Below, one piece after another: positions 43,121 to 51,948 of a stretch of DNA of 64,000 bases (position 1 is its first letter; the number at the start of each line of letters is the position of its first letter). A program made the translations under genes and the position numbers. Origin of the DNA: Elusimicrobia bacterium HGW-Elusimicrobia-1 (GTDB taxonomy: Bacteria > Elusimicrobiota > Endomicrobiia > PHAN01). The notes below the pieces were generated by a model that was not told where the DNA came from, did not search any database, and saw only the letters and a list, made by a program, of their open reading frames with translations. The stretch covers positions 1-64,000 of the forward strand of contig PHAN01000007.1 in the NCBI GenBank assembly GCA_002841695.1. The letters run 5' to 3'.

Positions 43121-45706
43121 TTACCAGTCAAAATTTACGTCGGACAGAGTTACGCCGGGCGTTACCGCGATGTTTGACGCCGTGCGAGTGCTTACAAAAA
43201 CGGTGAGTCCGGAAACAGTCGGATAGAACGCCGCCATGTTGTAGAGCGTAGAGCCGCCGCGGACTTCCAGGGCGTAAGTGCCGTTTTCATAACTATTGGT
43301 CATATAATAAATCTGCGGCATATTCGGAACTATGACCGGCGGAGCGCTTGCGGATATTGACGATGTCGACGCGAATATCATTACGCCCGTCGAAATCGGA
43401 TGTCCGTCGGAGCGCACATTGCCGGCAATCCTGCCGAATGCGTCGGTCACGGTGAAAGTTCCCACGAATAAGCTCTCGCCCAGCGATATATTTGCGGTTA
43501 TCTCGTCGGGATCCGATGTTTCCTTGGCGTCAAGCTCCGGTTTTATCGTGCGCGTTCCCGTCGAAATATTCAATATGCTGAACCTTCCGTTCTGCGCCGA
43601 CATCCCCACGCCCAGCACCGCGCCGCTCTCGTTGGCTGCCGTTACGGATATGCCGGGAAGCGGATTTATGCCGTCTCTGGTAATCCATCCGTCGACGCTT
43701 CCTCCCTGTGAAAGAACAAAATCAACTCCCGAAGTGACTGCTCCCAGCGTAACCGCGACGTTGTCCCTGGTCTGGCTCACGTAGTAGGAATTGTCCATAT
43801 TGGGATTTGCTTCGACCGTATACGTTTCCGGCGTCACCGCCGCGATGTATCTTCCGGTAGTCGGATTGGCGGTGACTTCCGTCGACCCGATTCTTATTTT
43901 AATGGGCGACGGCGCGGATATCGGCGCGTTCAGCGCGTTGGTCACCTTGCCCGATACGTAGCCGGCAAGGAGTTCCTGATTTATAAAAGCCGAATGGAAG
44001 TCGGCCGACGGCCATGACGGCACGGTATCGGCCGACGGAACATTGACTACCTGTCCGTCGGACGTTATGGTTACGGAAGATAACGAACACGACAGTGTGC
44101 CCGAAGTAATCAAAATTATGTGTTGCCCCGTAGCGACCGAAGTGAGCGTGAACTCGGCCGCCGGCGGCGAACCGGTTTGCGAGGCCGTCACAGAGTACGA
44201 CAATCCGTCGTTGGCGCTGACGGCGGCGCCTATGGCGGGCTTTCCCGCTACGACTGTCGCGGAATCGGATGAGTTTTTCGGCGGATACGACAAGGGCTTA
44301 TATCCGATGAAGTCGTCGGAGTTATTGTGGGAGTCGTAGCATCGCGCGAACGTTCCGACGATGCCGCCCGTCGATGTTTTTCTGACGAACTGCTCGCCGC
44401 GCTCAAGTCCCAGTGATGGTTGTGGTATGCCGTTGCCTTCGCGGATGGGAGCGACTTTATTCCCGCCAGCGTCCACCCCGCGGTTCCAGCCGGCGCGGTC
44501 TATCCACTCGCCGTCGGAAATGCGGTATATCCCGACACCGCCGCCTGCGTAGGTCGGGCCGCTGTCTTCTTTGCATTTTATCACGTTCGGGTAGTCGTCC
44601 GTGGCCGTGTTCCAGACGGCGTCGGCGTTGCGAGCGATGCCGCCGATGATTATCGTGGTCGTGTTGGCGGCCAGATAATAACTTTGAGGCGGTATCGCAA
44701 GGGTGACATAATCCAGATTGATTGTCGTCGGCGGGTCGCTGTCGTCGTCTCCCGTGGATTTGTATTTGAGGCCGAAGACGCCCGAGTTTGCGCCGGTAGC
44801 CATTACCCACGCCGATGTCGTGGGATTGAATAATTCGACATACTCCTGGTCGAATACTGTGCTTGCGTTGAGAGTGCTTCCGACCACCTGCGATATTACC
44901 GGCCCGTTGTTGAGCCAGGCGTAACCGCGCGCCGTTCCCGACGCCATAGCCACCAATGCGAAGTTCTCCTCGGCTATTTCATTTTCTCCCAGGGTAATCT
45001 TGCGGCTTTGCGGAAAATATCCTCTGGCTTCGGCGTACAAAGTGTGCGTGCCATCGAAGCATTTTATCAGATAACTGCCGTCGGACGCGCTTGCCGAGCG
45101 CCATGCAATGTTCTCGGCGATAAAAATGTTGGCGCCCTCAATGGGCTGAGCCGACGAATATTTTTTCACCGTTCCGGCCACGCCTGCGCTCAGTTTGATT
45201 GTGTCGGGATTTGCTATCACACTTTTTATCTGCAACAGTTTCTTTTCGTTGCGTTGCGTCCAAACCACGCTTACCGTCACGGCTTTCATTCCCGTGTCCG
45301 GAGTGGAGCCGAAATATTTCAGTACGTTCCCGACTTCGGCGGCCATTTGAACATACGTGAGACGTTCGTACATCACTCCGCCTTCAAGAATCGCTTCCGG
45401 CGGATAGTACGCGGTGTCGTAGGCAACTGTGGTGGACAGGTCTGTCCTGTAGCTGGGCGACGGCGTCACCATAAGGCGGTTGTAAGAAATTTGACGGAGT
45501 ATCTGGATTTTTTCCTGGGCGAGATTGGTGGCAAGGGTGCGGTTTTTAGTCGATTGTATGGCGTTTGTGATGGTATTAAAGGTGGACACGGCGGCAAGGA
45601 AAGCTATGGAAATGATTGAAACGGCCACCATAACTTCCACAAGGGTGAAACCCGCGCGGCTTTTTAGCCGCGTCGACACCATATATCCGCGATTTTGTGT
45701 TTTCAT
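43121..45706 (-). CDS. Giant prepilin with adhesin-like passenger region
   Basis: The 861-residue protein has a classical class III prepilin start: basic leader, cleavage after RAG and then FTLVEVMVAVSIISIAFL with Glu at +5. Most prepilins have 130-200 residues, so the C-terminal 700 are extra. They hold carboxypeptidase-regulatory-like/CNA-B-like beta units (VAGTVKKYSSAQPIEGANIFI, GYVSGKVTNALNAPI, GSVDGWITRDGINPLPGISV) and a region around residues 280-420 like a lamin-tail domain (QEYVELFNPTTSAWVM). A tip adhesin is a reasonable inference. It leads the pilin gene group. Confidence 0.82.
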   Translation of the reverse strand: MKTQNRGYMVSTRLKSRAGFTLVEVMVAVSIISIAFLAAVSTFNTITNAIQSTKNRTLATNLAQEKIQILRQISYNRLMVTPSPSYRTDLSTTVAYDTAYYPPEAILEGGVMYERLTYVQMAAEVGNVLKYFGSTPDTGMKAVTVSVVWTQRNEKKLLQIKSVIANPDTIKLSAGVAGTVKKYSSAQPIEGANIFIAENIAWRSASASDGSYLIKCFDGTHTLYAEARGYFPQSRKITLGENEIAEENFALVAMASGTARGYAWLNNGPVISQVVGSTLNASTVFDQEYVELFNPTTSAWVMATGANSGVFGLKYKSTGDDDSDPPTTINLDYVTLAIPPQSYYLAANTTTIIIGGIARNADAVWNTATDDYPNVIKCKEDSGPTYAGGGVGIYRISDGEWIDRAGWNRGVDAGGNKVAPIREGNGIPQPSLGLERGEQFVRKTSTGGIVGTFARCYDSHNNSDDFIGYKPLSYPPKNSSDSATVVAGKPAIGAAVSANDGLSYSVTASQTGSPPAAEFTLTSVATGQHIILITSGTLSCSLSSVTITSDGQVVNVPSADTVPSWPSADFHSAFINQELLAGYVSGKVTNALNAPISAPSPIKIRIGSTEVTANPTTGRYIAAVTPETYTVEANPNMDNSYYVSQTRDNVAVTLGAVTSGVDFVLSQGGSVDGWITRDGINPLPGISVTAANESGAVLGVGMSAQNGRFSILNISTGTRTIKPELDAKETSDPDEITANISLGESLFVGTFTVTDAFGRIAGNVRSDGHPISTGVMIFASTSSISASAPPVIVPNMPQIYYMTNSYENGTYALEVRGGSTLYNMAAFYPTVSGLTVFVSTRTASNIAVTPGVTLSDVNFDW

Positions 45707-45734
45707 GTTAATCGGTACGCGATGCCGTTTTAAT

Positions 45735-45787
45735 GAAAAACGAGATTGGGATATGATAGTATCCTAATCCCGGCCTCTAATAATCTC
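45735..45787 (-). terminator. Composite intrinsic terminator between nrnA and the prepilin operon
   Basis: On the minus strand CGAGATT pairs with AATCTCG over 7 bp, with an inner GGGAT/ATCCC stem, followed by five T residues. The loop is large, so stability is uncertain. It would end the rimP-nusA-infB-rbfA-nrnA transcript. A promoter candidate upstream of it (45798-45826) could instead make it part of the prepilin leader. Confidence 0.45.
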
Positions 45788-45797
45788 GACCTCTCTA

Positions 45798-45826
45798 CTG
45801 ATAGCACAAAACTCCGCCGGTTTCAA
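45798..45826 (-). promoter_or_regulatory. Candidate promoter for the prepilin gene cluster
   Basis: On the minus strand a -35 TTGAAA (45821-45826), a 17-nt spacer, and -10 TATCAG (45798-45803, 4 of 6) predict a start near 45791, giving a leader of about 85 nt before the giant prepilin ATG. The match is moderate. The leader would include the composite hairpin at 45735-45787. Confidence 0.4.
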
Positions 45827-45851
45827 GTTATTTTTGTCGATGAGCCCAAAA

Positions 45852-46883
45852 TCACTTTTTAATAAGCGGAGCCGTCGCCCTTGCGACGATAGCGGTCGCT
45901 TCGGCTATTGATATGGATCTTTTCCCGCCGCTTGCGCAGGATGTCGAGTTGAAAGAGAATCCGGCGGCGTGCTTATGTCCGCCTCCGCCATAACCGGTGA
46001 CTATCGGCGTGAGGTCGATTTTTTTTGAGCGCATACTCACTTTAATGACGCCTTTGGCGGCGGGTTTTGCCTTAGCCGCGCCGACATCGGGGACTTCACG
46101 GATAAACGCCGCAACCTCGGAATCCCTGAGCATAATCGGAAAATTGACGAATCCTTCGGTGTCGCGCCACGTCGCGCCCGTCTCACGGAAGTCGCGGGCG
46201 TTTATGGTTATGACGGCCAGGCGGCCGTCCAAATAAGTTTTTGTCGACGAAAGCGCACGGCTCAGAAGTTTGATTTCGGCCATGGACTTATTGGCAAAAA
46301 CTTCGGAACTCACTTTTGCGGGGTCGGCCCCGTTTCGCATTAACTCCGCCGCGGCTTCCAAGGTCTCCGGAGTGGTATTTTGCTGCACGAATCTGCCTGT
46401 ATCCGTCAACATTCCGGTATAGAGACATTCGGCTATTTTTTTTGTGATGGGAGCGCCCATTTTTTTAAGAAGACGCAATATCATAAGGCACGTAGCGCTG
46501 GAATCGGGCTCTATCCAGTTGATGTCGCCGAACGACGCGCTCACCAAATGATGGTCGATATTTATTATCGTTCGTGCCTGGCGTGGCGATATGAGATTAC
46601 CCATTCTGGCCAGATCCGAACATTCAAGAATCACGGCGGCGTCGTACTTTGTCGACGGCGGCACGGCTCCGCGTTTTATCAGAGAACTACCCGGAAGGAA
46701 TTTGAGATATTCGGGCAGCGGTTCCTTGGTGAATACGGACACTTTTTTTTTCATCGCGCCGAGAGCGTGGGCAAGAGCCAGCGCCGATCCCGCCGTGTCG
46801 CCGTCGGGACGCTCGTGGCCCGCTATAAAAATCGAGCGGGAACGTTTGAGGACATCGGCAATTTGTGCGATTGTGCGTTTCAT
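45852..46883 (-). CDS. nrnA: DHH-family nanoRNase / pAp phosphatase
   Basis: NrnA proteins degrade 2-5-nt RNAs, including pGpG made from c-di-GMP, and convert pAp to AMP. The 343-residue product has IAGHERPDGDTAGSALAL, the NIDHH motif (INIDHHLVSASFG), TDTGRF and the C-terminal DHHA1 GGGGHKHAAGFS, all metal or substrate motifs. In many bacteria it follows rbfA in the nusA-infB operon, as here. A repeat element separates it from rbfA. Confidence 0.93.
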   Translation of the reverse strand: MKRTIAQIADVLKRSRSIFIAGHERPDGDTAGSALALAHALGAMKKKVSVFTKEPLPEYLKFLPGSSLIKRGAVPPSTKYDAAVILECSDLARMGNLISPRQARTIINIDHHLVSASFGDINWIEPDSSATCLMILRLLKKMGAPITKKIAECLYTGMLTDTGRFVQQNTTPETLEAAAELMRNGADPAKVSSEVFANKSMAEIKLLSRALSSTKTYLDGRLAVITINARDFRETGATWRDTEGFVNFPIMLRDSEVAAFIREVPDVGAAKAKPAAKGVIKVSMRSKKIDLTPIVTGYGGGGHKHAAGFSFNSTSCASGGKRSISIAEATAIVARATAPLIKK

Positions 46884-46890
46884 AACGGGA

Positions 46891-46957
46891 GTGGTTAGTG
46901 GATAGTGGTTAGAAAAAACTCTTTTTCGCTTCTACTCGCCACTAACCACTACTCACT
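46891..46957. repeat. Heptamer-armed hairpin repeat, copy C
   Basis: This copy lies between rbfA and nrnA. Its core is the reverse complement of the core in copy B at 40031-40110, so the two are the same element in opposite orientations. The stop codon of rbfA (TAG) is read from inside the element. Confidence 0.8.
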
Positions 46958-47296
46958 GCTTTTCTCGCGTTCAATTTTATCGAAAATTTCAAAAACCTTC
47001 GCCGCCCTCTCGGGCGTGGCGTCGTACTCGAAAGATAATCTGGGAAAATTCCGCGTGTGCAGAACTTTGGAAATATGTTTTGAAAAGAAACCCACCGACT
47101 GACCCAGAACGGACAACGCGGCCGCGGCGTCTTTTTCGTTGAGAACCGAGAAATAAACTTTGGCGTTTTTTATGTCGGGGCTTACAGTTACGTCGGTTAT
47201 GGTTATAATGGCCTTTGATGTCTTTTTAAGTTTGAATACCAGGGAAGATATCTGTTGTTGCAAGAGTTTTGCCACTCTGTCGGTTCTGCGGGACAT
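46949..47296 (-). CDS. rbfA: Ribosome-binding factor A
   Basis: RbfA is a 30S maturation factor needed for 16S 5'-end processing. The 115-residue product has the KH-like fold pattern: RTDRVAKLLQQQISSLVFKL near the start, ITDVTVSPDIKNAKVYFSVL in the middle and RNFPRLSFEYDATPERAAKVFEIFDKI, the typical LxFxxD segment. The last residues and the stop lie in a repeat element. The gene lies between infB and nrnA as in many bacteria. Confidence 0.93.
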   Translation of the reverse strand: MSRRTDRVAKLLQQQISSLVFKLKKTSKAIITITDVTVSPDIKNAKVYFSVLNEKDAAAALSVLGQSVGFFSKHISKVLHTRNFPRLSFEYDATPERAAKVFEIFDKIEREKSSE

Positions 47297-47302
47297 AGTT
47301 AA

Positions 47303-47396
47303 GTGAATAGTGAATAGTGGTTAGTGATTAGTGATTAGTGCAGGCGGCAGGTGTTTTTGTTTTTTACTATCCACTATCCACTCGCCACTAACCACT
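47303..47396. repeat. Heptamer-armed hairpin repeat, copy D
   Basis: Both arms consist of 7-nt GTGRWTA-type units, with the right arm in reverse complement, and the central part is unlike that of copies B and C. It lies between infB and rbfA, so the operon contains at least three repeats of this family within or beside it (C, D and E). Confidence 0.78.
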
Positions 47397-47397
47397 T

Positions 47398-49686
47398 TTA
47401 TAAAAGCCGTTTTACTTTCTCGACCGTATACACTTCTATAATATCGTTTTCTTTGATGTCTTTGAAGTTCTCAAGCGTTATGCCGCACTCAAATCCCTTT
47501 TCCACCGACGACACATCGTCTTTTACGCGCCGAAGGGACGATATTTTTCCGTCGTAAACTATGGCGCCGTCACGCAGTATGCGGGCTTTGGCGCCGCGCA
47601 GCGCCTTGCCTTCGGAAACGTAACATCCGGCTACCGCGCCGACCTTGGTAATTTCGAATTTTTTTCTGACCTGAGCGCGTCCTGCCACCGTTTCCTGAAG
47701 TTTGGGATCCAGCAGGCCCTCGAGGGCTTTTTTAATATCGTCAAAAAGTTCGTAGACGATTCTGTAAGTTCTTATTTCCACTCCGAACATGTCGGCCATC
47801 GCCTGATTGGCGGCGTCCGCTTTCACGTTGAAGCATATTATGGCCGCGCCCGTGGTTTTGGCAAGGTTTACGTCGGACTCGCTGACGGGGCCTACGCCGG
47901 CGTGGACTATTACTATGGTGAATTCCGGATGTTCTATGCGCTCGATGTGGTCTCTGACCGCCTCAAGCGATCCGGCCACGTCGGCTTTTAATATCAGCCG
48001 AAGAATTTTATCGTCTTTTTTGTCGAGGTCGCTTAAACCCCACATCGCGCGGGCGGAAGATTTGCGAGCCGCTTCCTTCATCGAAAGCTTTATGCGCTCG
48101 ACCGTCTCCCTGGCTTCTCTTTCGTTTTTTATCGCGTAAAATCTGTCGCCCGGCGACGGCAATTCCGAGGCGCCCAGCACCAGCACGGGCGTAGACGGCC
48201 CCGCGGCGTCCACCTTCGCGCCTGACTCGTCGAACATTGCCCGCACTTTGCCGACCACACTGCCGGCTACGAAGACGTCTCCGGCTCTAAGCGTGCCGTT
48301 TCTTACCATAAGCGTTACGCTGAGTCCCTTGCGCGGGTCGAGACGGGACTCTATGACCGCTCCCGACGCGGGCGCATTGGGGTCGCTCTTTAGTTCCATC
48401 ATCTCCGACTGAAGGTGTATTGCGTCTAAGAGTTTGTCTATGTTTATCTTGTTCCTGGCCGATATCTCGACCATAAGGATATCGCCGCCCCAGTCCTCGG
48501 GGGCGAGATTATGCTGATTTAATTCCGATTTGATTTTATCGGGGTTGGCTCCCGCCACGTCGATCTTATTTATGGCTACGATGATAGGCACTCCGGCCGC
48601 TCGAGCGTGGTTAATGGCTTCTACGGTCTGCGGCATAACACCGTCGGCCGCCGATACAACCAGCACCACGATGTCCGTAACTTTTGAACCGCGCGCCCTC
48701 AGAGAAGTAAACGCTTCGTGACCCGGTGTGTCCAAAAAGGCCACATCGCCTTTGGGCGTCTTCACGCGGTAGGCGCCTATGTGCTGCGTTATGCCGCCGT
48801 GTTCGCCTCCGGCCACATCTTCGTGCCTTATGGCGTCAAGCAATGTCGTCTTTCCGTGGTCGACGTGACCCATTACCGTGACTATCGGAGCCCTTGGAGT
48901 GTCGCCGGTAATTTTTTCTTCGACATCCGGCATTTCGCCGACGGCCTTGAACTTTATTTCGCAATTATAATCCCCGGCGACTAACTCTGAAAGTGTTTTA
49001 TCTATGCGCTGGTTGATGGTGACAATTTGGCCCAACGTGAAGGCCTTCTTTATTATGTCAAGGGGGCTCACGCCTATCTTCTGCGCTATACCCTTTACGG
49101 TCTCAAATTCGTTGATGGCAATCGCGCGCTTAGGCGCGGGCGGAGCGGCCGGCGTCGCCGGCACAACTTGCGGAGCGGGGATTGACGGAATTTCGGCGGA
49201 TTTTTCTTTTTCCGGCTCGACGGCTTTTGCGGCGGGCGTTTTTTCCGGCGCGATAATTTCCGGCGCGGCTTTGGCGGGATGCTCTGCGGCTTTGGCGACG
49301 GCTGCGTCCCGGGGTTTTACTGCCGCGGGTTTAGCGGCTGCTGCCGGTTGAACGCTTGTCGGCTTTGCGTCCGCGGGAATCTTTGCGGTTTCCGCCTTGT
49401 GAACTTCCTTGACGGCCGAGGTCTTTCTTGATTTTTTGACGACGGGCGTGGCGGCTGCGACCGCCGGCTGCTCTTGGGCTGCCGGCTTGAAAGCGCTCGC
49501 CGCCGCCGCTTTTGCGCGCGATGGCTTTTTCGCCGCGGGCGCCTTGTCTGTTGTTTTGGCCGCGCGGACGGTCTTGGTCTTGGGAGCGCTCTTGGGCGCG
49601 ACCAATGGTTTTGCCCCCGCCGTTTTCTTGACGGCTTTACTCTTGGAATCTTCTTCGCCCGCAGTTTTTGTTTTTTTTGTCGTCAT
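47398..49686 (-). CDS. infB: Translation initiation factor IF-2
   Basis: IF-2 is the GTPase that places initiator tRNA on the ribosome. The product is 762 residues. The N-terminal 180 or so residues are low-complexity Lys/Ala/Pro, typical for the family. A IF2-N domain ([26 protein letters not shown]) follows, then the G domain with [27 protein letters not shown] and NKID. Later domains are intact, ending [22 protein letters not shown]. The gene is in the usual nusA-infB-rbfA order. Confidence 0.96.
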   Translation of the reverse strand: MTTKKTKTAGEEDSKSKAVKKTAGAKPLVAPKSAPKTKTVRAAKTTDKAPAAKKPSRAKAAAASAFKPAAQEQPAVAAATPVVKKSRKTSAVKEVHKAETAKIPADAKPTSVQPAAAAKPAAVKPRDAAVAKAAEHPAKAAPEIIAPEKTPAAKAVEPEKEKSAEIPSIPAPQVVPATPAAPPAPKRAIAINEFETVKGIAQKIGVSPLDIIKKAFTLGQIVTINQRIDKTLSELVAGDYNCEIKFKAVGEMPDVEEKITGDTPRAPIVTVMGHVDHGKTTLLDAIRHEDVAGGEHGGITQHIGAYRVKTPKGDVAFLDTPGHEAFTSLRARGSKVTDIVVLVVSAADGVMPQTVEAINHARAAGVPIIVAINKIDVAGANPDKIKSELNQHNLAPEDWGGDILMVEISARNKINIDKLLDAIHLQSEMMELKSDPNAPASGAVIESRLDPRKGLSVTLMVRNGTLRAGDVFVAGSVVGKVRAMFDESGAKVDAAGPSTPVLVLGASELPSPGDRFYAIKNEREARETVERIKLSMKEAARKSSARAMWGLSDLDKKDDKILRLILKADVAGSLEAVRDHIERIEHPEFTIVIVHAGVGPVSESDVNLAKTTGAAIICFNVKADAANQAMADMFGVEIRTYRIVYELFDDIKKALEGLLDPKLQETVAGRAQVRKKFEITKVGAVAGCYVSEGKALRGAKARILRDGAIVYDGKISSLRRVKDDVSSVEKGFECGITLENFKDIKENDIIEVYTVEKVKRLL

Positions 49687-49703
49687 AATTGTGCGCCTCG
49701 TGC

Positions 49704-49742
49704 GGTCGTTCCACGCGCTTGTGCGCTTTTTGCGGAACGACC
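49704..49742. other. 9-bp inverted repeat between nusA and infB
   Basis: GGTCGTTCC and GGAACGACC form a perfect 9-bp stem around a 21-nt loop with an additional GCGC/GCGC pairing. It lies in the 88-nt gap between nusA and infB. With only a short T-run inside the loop it is not a terminator; an RNA-processing site or a repeat remnant are the options. Confidence 0.45.
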
Positions 49743-49774
49743 TGAGTTATTTTGTACGATTTAGTACCCGCCGA

Positions 49775-51208
49775 TTATTCTTCCGCGTCGGTTTTCTTTT
49801 CTCCGGCCGGTTCGGTTATTGCTTCTTCGGCTGCGGAACCTTTGCCGAGGTTGTCGCCGGATACTTCGGTTTTAGATTGAGCCGGTTCGGCTTTCACCTT
49901 GGTTTTTGATACTTTTTTGGATGCCGGTATATCTGTCGTCGCGTCTTCGGGCGATTGTATGGACAATTTGGCCGCGGCTATTATTTTCTCCGCGGTTTTA
50001 GGGCCGATACCCTGCAATGTGGTCAAATCGTCCACGCTCGCATCGGCTATTTTTTGAATACTGGCGAAGCCCGCTTTGGCAAGAACCTCCGAGGTTTTTT
50101 CGCCTATACCTTTTATTTGAGAGACGACGGCTACTTTATCGTGCGCTTTTTCCTCGTCACGCAGTTTTTTTGTGGCTTCCGACGTGACAACGAGGTTCCA
50201 TCCGCTTATTTTCGAGGCCAAACGCACGTTATGTCCCGTGCGGCCTATCGCCAAAGACAGCACAGCGTCGGGGACTATGACTTCCACGGTCTTGTCCTCG
50301 ACGGACCTGACCGAAAGCTGAATGTTTTTCGCGGGGCTCATCGCCTCTTCTATAAGTTTGAAAGCGTCCCTGCTGTTGTGTATCAGATCGATTTTTTCGC
50401 CGTTGAGTTCCTCTATTATCGGGCGGATTCTGGCTCCGCGCACGCCTATGCAGGCGCCTACGGCGTCCACCCTGGGATTTTTGGAATCGACTATCATTTT
50501 TGTGCGCATTCCGGGCTCGCGCTCTATGCGGACGATTTCGACTATCTTCTCGTAAATTTCCGGTATTTCAAGTTCAAATAATTTCTGAACAAACAGCGGG
50601 TCGCGGCGGGAAAGTACTATCTGCGCCCCCTTGGGCGTTTCCTCAATTCTGACCAGCACCGCGCGTATGTGTTTTCCGACGGAAAAACGCTCGCCGGGTA
50701 TTTGCTCTTCCGGCGGTAGCACGGCCTCCGTCTTGCCTATGTCGAGTATTATGGAGCGATTGGAGAACTTAAATACGTTCCCGCTTAAAATCTCGCCTAT
50801 ACGCTTGGAATAATCGCTTATTATGGCCTCTTTTTCTTTTTCTTTTATCTTCTGAACTATAACCTGTCTGGCCGTCTGGGCCGCAATGCGCGAGAACTCG
50901 TTTACGTCAAGAGGAATACGTATTTCCGTGCCCGCGGCCGCCTTCGGGTCGATGGCTTGTGCGTCGTTGACGCTCATTTCCAGCAGCGGTTTCTCGACGG
51001 CATCGGCGACCATTTTCACCACACAAGCCGTCATTGCTCCGGTTTCGGGGTCTATGTGCGCTTCGGCGTTAATATCTTTGCCGTGCTGTTTTCTGTAGGC
51101 CGAGACGATGGCCGTCTCGATGAGGTTGAGTATCTCCTCTTTCTTTATGCCCTTCTCGCGCTCCATCTGTTCCATTATCGCTATCAGTTCGCTTTTTTGG
51201 GTTGACAT
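49775..51208 (-). CDS. nusA: Transcription termination/antitermination factor NusA
   Basis: NusA binds RNA polymerase and regulates pausing and termination. The 477-residue product has an N-terminal domain (ELIAIMEQMEREKGIKKEEIL), an S1 domain with EEQIPGERFSVGKHIRAVLVRIE, two KH domains (GACIGVRGARIRPIIEELNGEKIDLI and VPDAVLSLAIGRTGHNVRLA) and a C-terminal helix-hairpin-helix region (GIGEKTSEVLAKAGFASIQKIADASVDDLTTLQGIGPKTAEKI). A Lys/Glu/Ala tail follows. It stands between rimP and infB. Confidence 0.95.
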   Translation of the reverse strand: MSTQKSELIAIMEQMEREKGIKKEEILNLIETAIVSAYRKQHGKDINAEAHIDPETGAMTACVVKMVADAVEKPLLEMSVNDAQAIDPKAAAGTEIRIPLDVNEFSRIAAQTARQVIVQKIKEKEKEAIISDYSKRIGEILSGNVFKFSNRSIILDIGKTEAVLPPEEQIPGERFSVGKHIRAVLVRIEETPKGAQIVLSRRDPLFVQKLFELEIPEIYEKIVEIVRIEREPGMRTKMIVDSKNPRVDAVGACIGVRGARIRPIIEELNGEKIDLIHNSRDAFKLIEEAMSPAKNIQLSVRSVEDKTVEVIVPDAVLSLAIGRTGHNVRLASKISGWNLVVTSEATKKLRDEEKAHDKVAVVSQIKGIGEKTSEVLAKAGFASIQKIADASVDDLTTLQGIGPKTAEKIIAAAKLSIQSPEDATTDIPASKKVSKTKVKAEPAQSKTEVSGDNLGKGSAAEEAITEPAGEKKTDAEE

Positions 51209-51251
51209 AATTTCTCCGATATTTTAAGTAAGGCGAAAAGCGCCGAAAAAC

Positions 51252-51348
51252 CGTGAATGGCCGAATTGTGAAGAGTGAAGCGTGAATGGTTAAGAGTAAT
51301 TCACCCTTTACGATTTACACTTCAAGATTTGCACTTCACGTCCTTTAC
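51252..51348. repeat. GTGAA-rich degenerate inverted repeat between rimP and nusA
   Basis: The sequence is composed of GTGAAnn-type units on the left and of TTCAC or CTTCA units on the right, so it can fold back on itself with mismatches. It resembles the heptamer-armed family in design but differs in unit sequence. It fills most of the 145-nt gap between nusA and rimP. Confidence 0.6.
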
Positions 51349-51353
51349 TATTT

Positions 51354-51824
51354 TTACATCTCCGGTTCCAATCTGGCTCTGGCTATCGACTTTAAGGGGA
51401 AAACGGCCGTTGCGCCGTCCTCGAATTTAAGTTTGACGGAACCGTTTTCAAATCCCGCTATTTCTCCGACGAAGCGCCTTTGCGAATCAACGGGAGCGTA
51501 AAGAGTAATCTCGGCCCGCTTGCCCGTAAAACGCTTAAAATCTTTCTCTTTTTTCAGCGCGCGTTGAATGCCCGGCGAAGAAATTTCCAGGCAATAGGCG
51601 CCCGTCAGTTCGCCGGCAAAATCTTTCTCCATCGCGTCCGAAACCGCCCCGCTCACCCTCTGGCAATCGTCGAGAGTAACGCCCGGACATCCTTCGGCGG
51701 CGTCGATAAAAATTCTTAATACCCATCTGCCGCCTTCCGAAAGATACTGAAGGTCGACAATCTCAAATCCCGCCTTATCCACAACGGGCGACAGCAGCGT
51801 TTCCAGACGTTCGGCTTTTGACAT
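51354..51824 (-). CDS. rimP: Ribosome maturation factor RimP
   Basis: RimP assists 30S assembly and is the usual first gene of the nusA operon. The 156-residue product has the family pattern: AGFEIVDLQYLSEGGRWVLRIFID, then GVTLDDCQRVSGAVSDAM, YCLEISSPGIQRALKKEKDFKRF with the conserved SPGxxRPL-like motif, and a C-terminal SH3-like part. The ATG at 51824 is chosen; longer in-frame starts (GTG at 51896) would read through a terminator hairpin. No strong ribosome binding site is seen. Confidence 0.9.
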   Translation of the reverse strand: MSKAERLETLLSPVVDKAGFEIVDLQYLSEGGRWVLRIFIDAAEGCPGVTLDDCQRVSGAVSDAMEKDFAGELTGAYCLEISSPGIQRALKKEKDFKRFTGKRAEITLYAPVDSQRRFVGEIAGFENGSVKLKFEDGATAVFPLKSIARARLEPEM

Positions 51825-51844
51825 GATTTTAAGATGTGGGTTGC

Positions 51845-51887
51845 AAAAAAAAAGCGGTGAGCGGCTCGTAAACAAGCGGCTCATCGC
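51845..51887 (-). terminator. Intrinsic terminator in the leader of the rimP-nusA operon
   Basis: On the minus strand a 13-bp stem with two mismatches (arms 51875-51887 and 51854-51866, loop 8 nt) is followed by nine T residues. It lies between the predicted start of transcription (about 51901) and the rimP ATG at 51824. A terminator at this place suggests attenuation of the operon that encodes NusA, as known from the nusA operon of E. coli. No alternative antiterminator fold was identified by eye. Confidence 0.75.
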
Positions 51888-51907
51888 CACTATCACTTCA
51901 CGCCGGT

Positions 51908-51936
51908 ATTGTACAAAAAATGCCGACGGAAGTCAA
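51908..51936 (-). promoter_or_regulatory. Promoter of the rimP-nusA-infB-rbfA-nrnA operon
   Basis: On the minus strand a -35 TTGACT (51931-51936, 5 of 6), a 17-nt spacer ending in TTTTTTG, and -10 TACAAT (51908-51913, 5 of 6) predict a start near 51901. The spacer shares CGGCA followed by a T-tract with the MOSC promoter at 33064-33092. The leader contains the terminator described at 51845-51887. Confidence 0.75.
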
Positions 51937-51948
51937 ATGAATAAAACA

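Noticed and set aside
45788-45851. Considered a riboswitch in the prepilin leader
   Set aside because: No GEMM-I, GEMM-II or other familiar aptamer core could be found; only generic hairpins were seen.
47303-47396. Possible CRISPR-like array from the regular 7-nt units
   Set aside because: Units are too short, have no spacers, and form inverted arms. This is a hairpin element and not a CRISPR array.
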